Below, one piece after another: positions 1 through 8,924 of a stretch of DNA of 64,000 nt. The first letter of the stretch is position 1. Each line of letters opens with the position of its first letter. The stretch is from Hyphomicrobiales bacterium. Its GTDB lineage: Bacteria; Pseudomonadota; Alphaproteobacteria; Rhizobiales; Beijerinckiaceae. A program made the position numbers and the translations under genes. The notes under the pieces are model-generated. The model was not told the DNA's origin and did no database searches. It saw only the letters and a list, made by a program, of their open reading frames with translations. The stretch is taken from positions 1-64,000 of the forward strand of contig JANXWK010000007.1 of assembly GCA_025351165.1 (NCBI GenBank). Direction: 5' to 3'.

Positions 1-171
1 TTAGATGTAAGTGAAGTACCTCCTAACGCTGTAAAACGGGGCACTCCTGTGCAGCTTTTGGGTGATCAAATCAGCGTGGATGATGTCGCAGGCTGGGCAA
101 ATACCAATGGCTATGAAGTGCTGACAGGCCTAGGACATAGATATGCAAGGCAGTACATAACAGGAGAATAA
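1..171 (+). CDS. alr: Alanine racemase, C-terminal end (partial)
   Basis: The window opens inside this gene; only the last 56 codons are present, ending in TAA at 169-171. The reading frame ([14 protein letters not shown]... to YARQYITGE) matches the C-terminal beta domain of alanine racemases, with the typical G-YE-L-T-LG-RY-R ending. The enzyme makes D-alanine for peptidoglycan using PLP; the catalytic residues lie upstream of the window. The stop is 2 nt before the radA start, so the two are probably co-transcribed, as in many alphaproteobacteria. The identification rests on a short tail plus context. Confidence 0.8.
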   Translation, partial: LDVSEVPPNAVKRGTPVQLLGDQISVDDVAGWANTNGYEVLTGLGHRYARQYITGE

Positions 172-173
172 TT

Positions 174-1577
174 TTGGCACGCGATAAATCCAATTATGTC
201 TGTCAAAACTGTGGATCGGTTTATACACGCTGGCAGGGACGCTGCGAAAGCTGTGGCGAGTGGAACACAATTGCTGAAGAAACAGGCGCCAGTGCAGGGG
301 GAGGCGCACCAATTGGCAGCGGCGGAGCACGGCTTAAAAAAGGTAAAAAATTCGCACTTGAGTCTTTGGTTGGCACAACTGAAGATGCACCACGTTTGCC
401 TACAGGCATCAAGGAGCTTGACCGTGTAACAGGTGGTGGTTTCGTTCCGGGCTCTGTGCTGTTAATGGGTGGTGAACCAGGCATTGGCAAATCCACATTG
501 CTCATTCAAGCGGCGGCGGCTTTGGCCAGGCTCAATCATCGCAGCATCTACATTTCAGGCGAGGAAGCCACAGCGCAGGTACGTATGCGGGCGCAGCGCC
601 TTGGACTGGAAGATGCGCCTGTTGAACTTGCATCAGAAACAAGTGTTGAAGATATTATAGCAACACTCAGCACTGGCCCACGCCCTGCCCTTGTTATCAT
701 TGACTCAATTCAAACCATGTGGAGCGAGGCTGTAGAAAGTGCACCAGGCACTGTTACACAAGTACGCGGTTCTGCCCAAAGCCTTATTCGTTACGCCAAA
801 ACCAGTGGTACAACAGTTATGCTGGTTGGACACGTAACAAAAGATGGACAGATTGCAGGGCCTCGTGTGGTGGAGCATATGGTTGATGCAGTTCTGTCCT
901 TTGAGGGTGAAGGTGGGCATCATTTTAGGCTGCTTCGCGGCATTAAAAACCGTTTTGGCCCAACAGACGAAATAGGTGTGTTTGAAATGACCAGCTTGGG
1001 GTTAGCTGAGGTTGCTAACCCATCCGCACTGTTTTTGGGCAATCGTGATATTGGTGCCACAGGAACAGCTGTATTTGCAGGTATGGAAGGCACACGTCCA
1101 GTGCTGGTGGAAATGCAGGCATTGGTAACTAAAACAAGTCTTGGTACACCACGCAGATCTGTTGTTGGATGGGACCCAAACCGGCTTTCCATGATTCTTG
1201 CTGTGCTTGAGGCGCATGGAGGGGCAAGTTTTGGTCAGCATGATGTATATCTGAATGTGGCAGGCGGTTTACGTATTTCAGAGCCAGCGGCGGATGTTGC
1301 AGTCGCTGCAGCGCTTGTATCATCGTTAAGTGGTGCAACCCTGCCCCATAATGCAGTGTATTTTGGTGAGCTTAGCCTGTCTGGTTCTGTAAGGCCTGTG
1401 TCTCATCGCTCAGCCCGCATGAAAGAAGCTGAAAAACTTGGATTTACCAATGCAACGGCTCCAAACGCACCCAAATCAGAAAAAGGTAAAGCAGAAACGT
1501 CAAACCTCAAAATAAGGGCCGTTGAGCGCATATCTGATTTAGTTGCTGATATTGCAGCAACCACTGTTACAAGGTAA
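174..1577 (+). CDS. radA: DNA repair protein RadA
   Basis: RadA/Sms is a RecA-like branch-migration ATPase that helps process recombination intermediates. All hallmarks are visible in 467 residues. There is an N-terminal C4 zinc finger (Cys10, 13, 24, 27), a Walker A motif GGEPGIGKST at about 99-108, and the RadA-specific KNRFG motif at about 258-262. A C-terminal Lon-protease-like domain carries the GGLRISEPAADVAVAAAL stretch. The start is TTG at 174, with AGGAG just upstream inside the end of alr. Full family length; order alr-radA-cvpA-purF is standard except for the Fic gene that follows. Confidence 0.97.
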   Translation: MARDKSNYVCQNCGSVYTRWQGRCESCGEWNTIAEETGASAGGGAPIGSGGARLKKGKKFALESLVGTTEDAPRLPTGIKELDRVTGGGFVPGSVLLMGGEPGIGKSTLLIQAAAALARLNHRSIYISGEEATAQVRMRAQRLGLEDAPVELASETSVEDIIATLSTGPRPALVIIDSIQTMWSEAVESAPGTVTQVRGSAQSLIRYAKTSGTTVMLVGHVTKDGQIAGPRVVEHMVDAVLSFEGEGGHHFRLLRGIKNRFGPTDEIGVFEMTSLGLAEVANPSALFLGNRDIGATGTAVFAGMEGTRPVLVEMQALVTKTSLGTPRRSVVGWDPNRLSMILAVLEAHGGASFGQHDVYLNVAGGLRISEPAADVAVAAALVSSLSGATLPHNAVYFGELSLSGSVRPVSHRSARMKEAEKLGFTNATAPNAPKSEKGKAETSNLKIRAVERISDLVADIAATTVTR

Positions 1578-1600
1578 TTTTAAAAAAGTAAGGCTCACTC

Positions 1601-2206
1601 ATGATACTCCCCAACAAATTAGGTATTACCGATCAGGTTGAACTGAGTAGAATGGAAGAAAAAATCAGTAAACAAAAGGCAAAACAGCTTTTTGAAAGCG
1701 GAGATATTCATAAAATTCAAGTTGGCACATTTGAAGGCTTAACTGAGATTCATCGCTATCTGTTTAAGGAAATATACGATTTTGCTGGCAAATTGCGCAC
1801 CCTGAATATTGCCAAGGGCAGTTTTCGTTTTGCACCTGTCATGTATCTGGAAGCCTCCTTGGTTAATATTGATAAAATGCCCTCAAACAATTTCAACGCT
1901 ATTGTTGAAAAATATGTTGAAATGAATATTGCCCATCCGTTTCGAGAGGGGAATGGACGCGCGACAAGACTCTGGCTAGATTTAATTTTTAAACAAAACA
2001 TACGCAAAGTTGTAGATTGGAATAAAGTGGACAAAGCGAATTATTTATCCGCAATGGAACGCAGCGTCGTAAAAGACATTGAAATTAAACATATTTTACA
2101 ACAGGCTTTGACGGATAAAATCAATGATCGCGAGATTTACATGAAAGGAATTGATGTGAGCTATTTCTATGAGGGATATATGGAATTTAAAATTGAGGAT
2201 TTGTGA
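1601..2206 (+). CDS. fic: Class III Fic-domain AMP transferase
   Basis: Fic enzymes transfer AMP from ATP to hydroxyl side chains of target proteins. The catalytic motif HPFREGNGRATR lies at residues 112-123. Near the C-terminus is S187-YFY-E191-G192, matching the inhibitory (S/T)xxxE(G/N) helix. In class III Fic proteins such as NmFic this helix sits at the C-terminus and obstructs ATP. The 201-residue length fits that class. Related class III (FicT) enzymes are known to modify GyrB and ParE; whether this one does is inference. The gene starts 23 nt after radA with a TAAGG ribosome site and separates radA from cvpA, so it looks like an accessory insertion. No antitoxin gene is adjacent, consistent with self-inhibition. 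Confidence 0.92.
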   Translation: MILPNKLGITDQVELSRMEEKISKQKAKQLFESGDIHKIQVGTFEGLTEIHRYLFKEIYDFAGKLRTLNIAKGSFRFAPVMYLEASLVNIDKMPSNNFNAIVEKYVEMNIAHPFREGNGRATRLWLDLIFKQNIRKVVDWNKVDKANYLSAMERSVVKDIEIKHILQQALTDKINDREIYMKGIDVSYFYEGYMEFKIEDL

Positions 2207-2526
2207 TAGAATTCATGATTTGGATTTTGTTTAAAACACCTTATTTTGTGCAACACATATATACCGCTACACCTTTGGATAACCATAACTTCCCATTTCA
2301 AATTTCCTGCTTTTAAAAGTTGCCCTTTTTTTGTTTCCATTCAAAATTAGCGTGCATGTAAGATTAACTTAGTGATCCTTTTTCGCTCTGTAATCATATT
2401 CGAGCTTAAAAGCCTTCCTAAACCCTGCTTTATAAAACTCACCCACATAAAAATTTAAAAGTATAGGTGACGGGAGGACTTTGGCTAGGTATAGAGAGTT
2501 AATTATTTGTTTTTGATGGAATTGAA
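2207..2526. other. 320-nt gene-free stretch between fic and cvpA
   Basis: AT-rich sequence without a convincing reading frame, RNA gene or strong hairpin. It presumably holds the cvpA promoter, but no clear -35/-10 pair was picked out. A weak GATGGA ribosome site lies directly before the cvpA ATG. Its length is unusual for the otherwise compact radA-cvpA boundary and may be residue of the event that brought in fic. Confidence 0.4.
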
Positions 2527-3108
2527 ATGACCTACATTGTTGATCTTGTTGTTATTGGCGTTATCCTTATTTCTGCCCTGCTTGCGTCTCTTAGAGGCTT
2601 TACACGTGAAGTTCTGGCCATTGGCTCCTGGGTAGTGGCTGCAATCATAGCCTATCTCACATATAAGCAGATTACCCCTTTTGTTGTGCAGCAGTTTCCC
2701 ACTTTAAAAGCTCCCGTGCCTGAAATTATCTCTGGCGCAGGTGTTTTTCTAATTACTTTGATTATTGCCTACATGTTGACTGGTCGACTGTCAGACATGA
2801 TACTTGACAGCCGTATTGGAGCGCTTGACCGTACATTAGGCTTTATGTTTGGTGCAGCACGTGGGTTTCTGCTGATGGTTATTGCCTTTTTGTTTTTCCA
2901 GTTTTTCGCAGGCAATGCATCCAACACGTATCTTGATGCAGCCAAAACCAAGCCCATGCTTTCAGCCAGTGCTGAAAAACTCAAAGGCATAATTCCAGAA
3001 GACATAGACAGCTATTTGAATCTCAACAAGCTGCGCCCGCAAAAATCAGGTGACGCGCCCAAAGAAGTTGAAATCCCTATAGTTTCGCCAAATGGTGCAA
3101 AAAGATAG
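2527..3108 (+). CDS. cvpA: CvpA family inner-membrane protein
   Basis: A 193-residue membrane protein with about four hydrophobic segments (roughly residues 4-22, 30-48, 68-88 and 105-128), then a polar tail. The N-terminal pattern DLVVIGVILISALLASLRGF with FTREVL matches the CvpA family. E. coli CvpA was named for colicin V production and has since been linked to bile-salt and envelope stress. Its molecular function is unsettled. The position just before purF, 58 nt away, is the classic arrangement and supports the call. Confidence 0.9.
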   Translation: MTYIVDLVVIGVILISALLASLRGFTREVLAIGSWVVAAIIAYLTYKQITPFVVQQFPTLKAPVPEIISGAGVFLITLIIAYMLTGRLSDMILDSRIGALDRTLGFMFGAARGFLLMVIAFLFFQFFAGNASNTYLDAAKTKPMLSASAEKLKGIIPEDIDSYLNLNKLRPQKSGDAPKEVEIPIVSPNGAKR

Positions 3109-3166
3109 TAATACAAATCTAAGCAAAAGCTTTTAATAAATAAGCCAGTCTGGTACACATATATTC

Positions 3167-4639
3167 ATGATTACATCGCACGAAACGCACGTTATCAACG
3201 ACGATGAGCAGGATGGTCTGCGCGAAAAATGTGGTGTGTTTGGCATATTTGGCCATGCAGAGGCTGCAACCATTACAGCACTGGGCCTCCATGCACTTCA
3301 GCATCGTGGTCAAGAAGCTGCGGGGGTAGTCACATTTGATGGTAATCGCTATCATTCAGAGCGCCGTATGGGTCTCGTTGGAGATCATTTTGCAAAGGCT
3401 GACACGCTCTCGCGCCTTCCAGGCACTGCCTCCATCGGCCATGTGCGGTATTCCACGACTGGTGAAACCATATTACGCAATGTACAACCGTTATTTGCTG
3501 AGCTATCGGTAGGCGGTTTTGCTGTTGCCCATAATGGCAACCTTACCAACGGCTTGACATTGCGGCGCAAACTAATTGCAGAAGGTGCTATCTGCCAGTC
3601 AACATCTGATACGGAAGTTCTGCTTCATCTTGTTGCGAGAAGCCGACGAAACCGTATAGTGGATCGATTCATTGACGCCCTGTTTCAGATAGAAGGCGCA
3701 TATGCGTTTGTGTGCCTTACCAACAAAAAGCTTATTGGTGCACGTGATCCTCTTGGTATTCGTCCGCTTGTACTTGGACAGCTTGATGGTAAATACATAC
3801 TTGCCTCCGAAACATGTGCCCTTGACTTGATTGGTGCAAAATTCATTCGGGATATAGAAAATGGTGAAATCGTTGTTATAACTGAGGATGGTATTGAGAG
3901 TATCAAGCCGTTTCCAGCTCAACGAGAACGCCCATGTGTATTTGAGTATGTGTATTTTGCGCGCCCTGATTCAGTTGTGCACGGTCGGAATGTTTATGAA
4001 GTTCGAAAAAATATGGGGCGGGTTTTAGCGCGTGAAGCACCTGCGGATGCGGATGTGATCATTCCTGTTCCTGATTCTGGTGTGCCAGCAGCAATTGGTT
4101 TTTCAGCACAATCTGGCATTCCTTATGAATTAGGTATCATCCGCAACCATTATGTTGGGCGCACGTTTATTTTGCCAACCCAGACTGTGAGGAACCAAGG
4201 CGTGCGCATGAAGCATAGCGCGAACAAGGCAGTGGTTGAAGGCAAACGCATTGTGCTGCTTGACGACTCTATTGTACGTGGGACTACATCTGTCAAAATT
4301 GTGCAGATGATGCGTGAAGCTGGTGCAAAAGAAGTTCATTTTCGTATTTCCAGTCCGCCCATTTTATATCCAGATTACTATGGTATAGACTTGCCAGATC
4401 GTGAAAGGCTACTGGCGGCACAAATGAACCTGCAAGAAATGTGCAAGTTCATAGGCTGTGATTCCCTGGCTTTTTTGAGTGTGGATGGGATTTATGAAGC
4501 CACCAACGCTGGCAAGCGTAATCCACAGCGCCCACAATTTTCTGACCACTGTTTTACAGGTGACTATCCAACAGTCTTGACGGATCAAATTGGCGAGAGC
4601 GCAAAACAACAACTGTCAATGTTGGCTGAGGCCAGCTAA
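3167..4639 (+). CDS. purF: Amidophosphoribosyltransferase
   Basis: PurF catalyses the first committed step of purine synthesis: PRPP plus glutamine gives phosphoribosylamine. The mature N-terminal nucleophile would be Cys22 in KCGVFGIFGH, after a 21-residue propeptide. This starts the class II glutamine amidotransferase domain (HNGNLTN and GAYAFVCL regions visible). The phosphoribosyltransferase domain carries the PRPP loop VLLDDSIVRGTTS at about 362-374. At 490 residues it is full length. It lies behind cvpA and 3 nt ahead of a short-chain dehydrogenase, so probably in one transcript. Confidence 0.97.
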   Translation: MITSHETHVINDDEQDGLREKCGVFGIFGHAEAATITALGLHALQHRGQEAAGVVTFDGNRYHSERRMGLVGDHFAKADTLSRLPGTASIGHVRYSTTGETILRNVQPLFAELSVGGFAVAHNGNLTNGLTLRRKLIAEGAICQSTSDTEVLLHLVARSRRNRIVDRFIDALFQIEGAYAFVCLTNKKLIGARDPLGIRPLVLGQLDGKYILASETCALDLIGAKFIRDIENGEIVVITEDGIESIKPFPAQRERPCVFEYVYFARPDSVVHGRNVYEVRKNMGRVLAREAPADADVIIPVPDSGVPAAIGFSAQSGIPYELGIIRNHYVGRTFILPTQTVRNQGVRMKHSANKAVVEGKRIVLLDDSIVRGTTSVKIVQMMREAGAKEVHFRISSPPILYPDYYGIDLPDRERLLAAQMNLQEMCKFIGCDSLAFLSVDGIYEATNAGKRNPQRPQFSDHCFTGDYPTVLTDQIGESAKQQLSMLAEAS

Positions 4640-4642
4640 ACC

Positions 4643-5383
4643 ATGAAATTACTGGAAAACAGAATAGCTCTTGTAACAGGAGCGTCGCGTGGCATAGGCA
4701 AGGCTGTAGCTTTAGAGTTGGCACAGGCTGGCGCACATGTCATCTGCCTTGCCCGAACTGTGGGTGCACTTGAAGAGCTGGACGATGAAATAAAATCCAA
4801 AGGTGGAAATTCAACACTTGTACCTTGTGATATAAAAGACTTTGATGCACTCGACAGATTGGGCGCAACCATTTACCAGCGCTGGGGCAAGCTGGATATA
4901 TTTGTGGCAAATGCTGGTATTCTTGGGCCCATTTCTCCTTTGGCGCATGTAGATGTAAAGAGTTTTGATGCTGTCATTGCAACAAACGTAACAGCTAACT
5001 GGCGCTTCATTCGATCACTTGATCCTCTTTTAACAGCTTCTGATGCGGGCCGCGCTATTTTTATAAGTTCTGCCGCAGCACATAAAGCAAAAGCTTACTG
5101 GGGCGCATATGCCATTTCAAAAGCAGCGCTTGAAGTTATGGCTCGCACATATGCAGATGAAGTTACAAATATTTCCAACACCAAAGTCATGGTGGTTAAC
5201 CCCGGCCCTTTGCGCACGCGCATGCGCAAAGATGCCATGCCAGGCGAAGATCCTATGATATTGCGAACTCCAGAAGACCTTGCCCCTCATGTAATGAGGC
5301 TAGCAAGCCCTGAATGGCATCAAACTGGCAAATTATATGATTTCCCGACCAATAAAGTGTTGAGTTTTAATGAGCCTGCCTAA
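4643..5383 (+). CDS. SDR family NAD(P)-dependent oxidoreductase
   Basis: A classical short-chain dehydrogenase of 246 residues. The cofactor-binding TGASRGIG lies at residues 13-20, NAG at about 90 and the catalytic YAISK (Tyr-x-x-x-Lys) at about 156-160, preceded by the conserved serine in FISSAAA. It begins 3 nt after the purF stop, implying translational coupling. The cvpA-purF-SDR order recurs in Hyphomicrobiales, but the substrate is unknown. The sequence alone does not show whether it acts in purine metabolism, lipid synthesis or elsewhere. Confidence 0.85.
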   Translation: MKLLENRIALVTGASRGIGKAVALELAQAGAHVICLARTVGALEELDDEIKSKGGNSTLVPCDIKDFDALDRLGATIYQRWGKLDIFVANAGILGPISPLAHVDVKSFDAVIATNVTANWRFIRSLDPLLTASDAGRAIFISSAAAHKAKAYWGAYAISKAALEVMARTYADEVTNISNTKVMVVNPGPLRTRMRKDAMPGEDPMILRTPEDLAPHVMRLASPEWHQTGKLYDFPTNKVLSFNEPA

Positions 5384-5465
5384 ACATTCATTCGCAAAGC
5401 CTTGCACGATGTAACTGATGTGCCTATGGTCTCACCATATTTAACTTAATTTAAGATGGATAAAC

Positions 5466-7397
5466 ATGCTCTCTGGAATGCGTAAAGCATCAAAAAACTG
5501 GCTTGGACGCACAGTTATGTCCCTTATCATGGGACTGCTTATCATAAGCTTTGGATTGTTTGGAATTTCAAGCTGGCTTGGAAGCACTACTCAGTCTGCG
5601 CTGGCAAAGGTTGGCAACAGTGAAATCAGCTTCGAGACATTTCGCTCAGCTTTTGAAACTGAGCTTAAAAATTTGGCTAGGGCGTATAATCGGCAGATAA
5701 CAACGGATCAAGCAAAAGCAGCGGGTATTGATCAACAAATACTGAACCGCATGATGACAGATCTTACGCTTGATGAACAGGTCAAACGTTCCAATCTGCA
5801 TATTTCTGACGATTTCACTGTAAAAAAACTTGTTGCAAACCCACTCTTTAGAACCAAGGATGGTCAGCTCGATCGTGCACGGTTAAGTGAAGCAGCCTCC
5901 CGTAACGGTTTTTCAGATAATGGATTTGTATCAGCGCAGGGCGCAATGTCGCTTCGTCAACAGCTGGTTGAAGCCGTAAGCGGCGGAGTTCAGGCACCTA
6001 AAACGCTTGTAGAGGCAATGAACCGACAAAAAAATGAGGAGCGGGCAATAACTTTTATTCGGTTGACCTCTTCCAATCTTGCTGCACAGCCTGCACCAGA
6101 TGAATCTAAACTGCTCGCCTACTACAACGACCACAAATTCGAGTTTAAATTCCCTGAATTTCGTAAAGTTAATCTTATTAATCTAGGATTAGCTGATTTT
6201 GTTGGTGATGTTTCAGTGACAGAAGATGATTTAAAACTGGCATATGAGGATGCGGTTGCAGCTGGAAGCTTTGGTAAACTTGAAAAAAGAAGCTTTGAGC
6301 AGATTGTCTTCAATGATTTTGCTGAAGCTAAAGCTGTTTCAAACAAAATCAAGTCTGGTGCAAATTTTGATGAAATCTTGAAAGAACGCAGTTTAAAAGC
6401 TGAAGATGTTACGCTAAAATCTCAGCTCAAATCTGATATTATTGACAAAGATGTTGCAGAAGAAGCTTTCAAACTTAAAAAAAATACAATCAGTGCCCCA
6501 GTTACAGGCGTGTTTGGATTTACGATAATTCACATGCTGGATATTGAACCAGGCAATGTAAAGCCTTTTGAACAGGTTAAATCCACGCTTGAAGCTAATG
6601 CAAAAGAGCTTAAAATCAGACTTAATACAGAGGCCAGGGAAAAACTGGATGCAGCTCATGATTCAATTGAGGATCTTAGAAGTAGCGGAAAGTCTTTGGC
6701 GGAAATTGCTACAGCCTTAAACTTTAACATTAAAACTCTTGATTCTGTTAATCAAGCTGGAATGGATAAAAATGGCCTTCAGGTTTTAGTTGCGGATCTT
6801 CAAACTACGATACCTGCTTTGTTTAGCGCTGCTATTGGCGCGGATACAGAGGTAATTCGAACACGAGATGGAAGCTACATGTGGTTTGAAATTGCCAATA
6901 TCGAGATTGAAAGAGAGCGTAGTTTTGAGGAAGTTAAAACTTCCGTCAGCACTGCATGGCTTGCAGATGAAACCAACCGTCAAATGACTAATCTTGCATC
7001 TGATGCTGTTAAAAAACTGAATGATGGCACAGCATTTGGTGATATTGCAAAGGCATACAACCTTAAAACTGAAAACAGGGCAAAGATAACGCGTGCAACT
7101 CAACTGTTTGGCGAGGGACAAACCGTGTCTGCCTTACTCGTGCAGATATTCGCAACGCCCACTCATTCCCATGGTCAGGCAAGGGTTGAACGCAGTTCAG
7201 ATAGAATAATTTTTAAAGTTATTGATGCGTATGTTCCTCAAAACAGCACCAATGATACAGAAACAAAAACCTTTAATGCAAAGCTTGATGCGCTTTATTC
7301 TGATAACCTTGTGAATCAGTACGTCAAGGCCTCACAGCTGGAGCTTGGTGCCAAGGTTAATTATCAGCTTCTCAATAGCGCTATTGGCGCTAACTGA
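5466..7397 (+). CDS. SurA/PpiD-like periplasmic peptidyl-prolyl isomerase
   Basis: A 643-residue protein with one N-terminal membrane anchor (about residues 14-37, TVMSLIMGLLIISFGLFG) and a large periplasmic part. The first periplasmic region (VGNSEISFETFRSAFETEL) is the SurA N-terminal-like chaperone domain. A rotamase-like region follows around 250-360 (FEQIVFNDFAEAKAVSNKI to GFTIIHMLDIEPG). Such PpiD-type folding factors assist outer-membrane and secreted proteins leaving SecYEG. The parvulin core is divergent, so chaperone activity may matter more than isomerase activity. It lies 11 nt upstream of trpE, a conserved alphaproteobacterial pairing. Confidence 0.88.
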   Translation: MLSGMRKASKNWLGRTVMSLIMGLLIISFGLFGISSWLGSTTQSALAKVGNSEISFETFRSAFETELKNLARAYNRQITTDQAKAAGIDQQILNRMMTDLTLDEQVKRSNLHISDDFTVKKLVANPLFRTKDGQLDRARLSEAASRNGFSDNGFVSAQGAMSLRQQLVEAVSGGVQAPKTLVEAMNRQKNEERAITFIRLTSSNLAAQPAPDESKLLAYYNDHKFEFKFPEFRKVNLINLGLADFVGDVSVTEDDLKLAYEDAVAAGSFGKLEKRSFEQIVFNDFAEAKAVSNKIKSGANFDEILKERSLKAEDVTLKSQLKSDIIDKDVAEEAFKLKKNTISAPVTGVFGFTIIHMLDIEPGNVKPFEQVKSTLEANAKELKIRLNTEAREKLDAAHDSIEDLRSSGKSLAEIATALNFNIKTLDSVNQAGMDKNGLQVLVADLQTTIPALFSAAIGADTEVIRTRDGSYMWFEIANIEIERERSFEEVKTSVSTAWLADETNRQMTNLASDAVKKLNDGTAFGDIAKAYNLKTENRAKITRATQLFGEGQTVSALLVQIFATPTHSHGQARVERSSDRIIFKVIDAYVPQNSTNDTETKTFNAKLDALYSDNLVNQYVKASQLELGAKVNYQLLNSAIGAN

Positions 7398-7408
7398 TTG
7401 TCACATAG

Positions 7409-8917
7409 ATGCAGGTAAGTCCTTCCTTTGAGAATTTTAAAACAGTTTATGTATCTGGTGAAGCACAGATTGTTTACTGCACGATGGTTGCAGATCTGGA
7501 AACACCTGTTTCTGCGTATCTAAAACTCAAATCTACCTTCCCTGCTCAGAGCTTCCTGCTGGAATCTGTCGAAGGCGGTACAACACGCGGGCGCTATTCA
7601 ATCATCGGGCTTGCACCTGATTTAATATGGCAGTGCAATGAGGGCGAGACTTACTTAAGCTTACAGGGCTCAAAACCACTAAAACAAGAAGGCCCTCCTC
7701 TTGTTTCCCTGCGTAAACTTTTGGCAGACTCACATATAAAAATCTCTCCTGACTTACCTTCAATGGCAGCAGGTGTGTTTGGATATATTGGCTACGACAT
7801 GGTGCGTCAGATGGAGCGCCTTGAGACAGCCAAACAAGACAAGATTGGTGTACCAGACGCTATTTTAATGCGCCCTACACTCATGGTTATTTTTGACAGT
7901 GTTAAGGACATACTGTTCATAGTTGTCCCAGTAAGGCCTGCTCTTGAAATATCTGCATTTCAGGCATTTGAAACTTCGCAAATATTAATTGAGCGTGCCG
8001 TTGAAGCTATTGAAGGCACACTCTCTGCAGATAAACGCCAGGCATATCAGCAGGCTGATTTCCAAGAACCTGTTTCCAATACATCTGAGCTTGAATATCT
8101 TGAAATGGTCGCTAAAGCCAAGGAATATATAAAGGCAGGCGATATATTTCAGGTTGTACTGTCACAGCGCTTTTCATCTCCTTTTTCACTGCCCCCGTTT
8201 TCTCTTTACCGCGCCTTGCGCCGTATTAACCCTGCCCCATTTCTGTGCTATCTTGATTTTAACGATTTTCAAATTGTTTGCTCATCACCAGAGATTTTGG
8301 TGCGCGTCCGTGATGGTGAGGTACATTTACGCCCAATTGCTGGCACTCGCCCGCGTGGGACGACACCTGCACTCGATAAAACAAATGCAGAGGATCTGCT
8401 AAGCGATCAAAAGGAACTTGCTGAGCACTTGATGCTGCTGGATTTGGGCCGCAATGATGTTGGGCGTGTGTCTGAAATTGGCAGTGTAAAAGTAACAGAT
8501 AAATTCTTTTTGGAGTATTACAGTCATGTCATGCATATTGTGTCACATGTAACTGGCACACTGGATGCAAAGTTTGATGCAATTGACGCATTAAGCGCTG
8601 GTTTTCCTGCCGGCACGGTGTCTGGTGCACCAAAAATTCGCGCCATGCAAATTATCGATGAGCTGGAAAAAGACAAGCGCGGCATTTATGGTGGTTGTAT
8701 TGGGTATTTTGGCGCTGATGGAAATATGGATACCTGCATTGTGCTGCGCACCGCCATTGTTAAAGATGGTGTCATGCATGTGCAGGCGGGGGCTGGGATT
8801 GTGAATGATTCAGTGCCTCAATCTGAGTACAAGGAATGTGTACATAAAGCAAAAGCCCTCTTTAGTGCCTCCAACGCTGCAATTAAAACCGCATCTGAGG
8901 TTAAAAGAGGGCAGTAG
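7409..8917 (+). CDS. trpE: Anthranilate synthase component I
   Basis: TrpE converts chorismate to anthranilate with ammonia delivered by TrpG. The 502-residue protein shows the chorismate-binding C-terminal half: YIKAGDIFQVVLSQRF, the LRPIAGTRPRG motif, and the end region GFPAGTVSGAPKIRAMQIID with GAGIVNDSVPQSEY. The N-terminal ESVEGGTTRGRYSIIG region holds the LLES-type element of the tryptophan feedback site. It is not fused to trpG, unlike in Rhizobium and Brucella. The partner subunit lies about 2.4 kb away behind a TadG-like gene on the other strand, so trpE and trpG must be transcribed from separate promoters. Confidence 0.97.
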   Translation: MQVSPSFENFKTVYVSGEAQIVYCTMVADLETPVSAYLKLKSTFPAQSFLLESVEGGTTRGRYSIIGLAPDLIWQCNEGETYLSLQGSKPLKQEGPPLVSLRKLLADSHIKISPDLPSMAAGVFGYIGYDMVRQMERLETAKQDKIGVPDAILMRPTLMVIFDSVKDILFIVVPVRPALEISAFQAFETSQILIERAVEAIEGTLSADKRQAYQQADFQEPVSNTSELEYLEMVAKAKEYIKAGDIFQVVLSQRFSSPFSLPPFSLYRALRRINPAPFLCYLDFNDFQIVCSSPEILVRVRDGEVHLRPIAGTRPRGTTPALDKTNAEDLLSDQKELAEHLMLLDLGRNDVGRVSEIGSVKVTDKFFLEYYSHVMHIVSHVTGTLDAKFDAIDALSAGFPAGTVSGAPKIRAMQIIDELEKDKRGIYGGCIGYFGADGNMDTCIVLRTAIVKDGVMHVQAGAGIVNDSVPQSEYKECVHKAKALFSASNAAIKTASEVKRGQ

Positions 8918-8924
8918 TCCTGTG

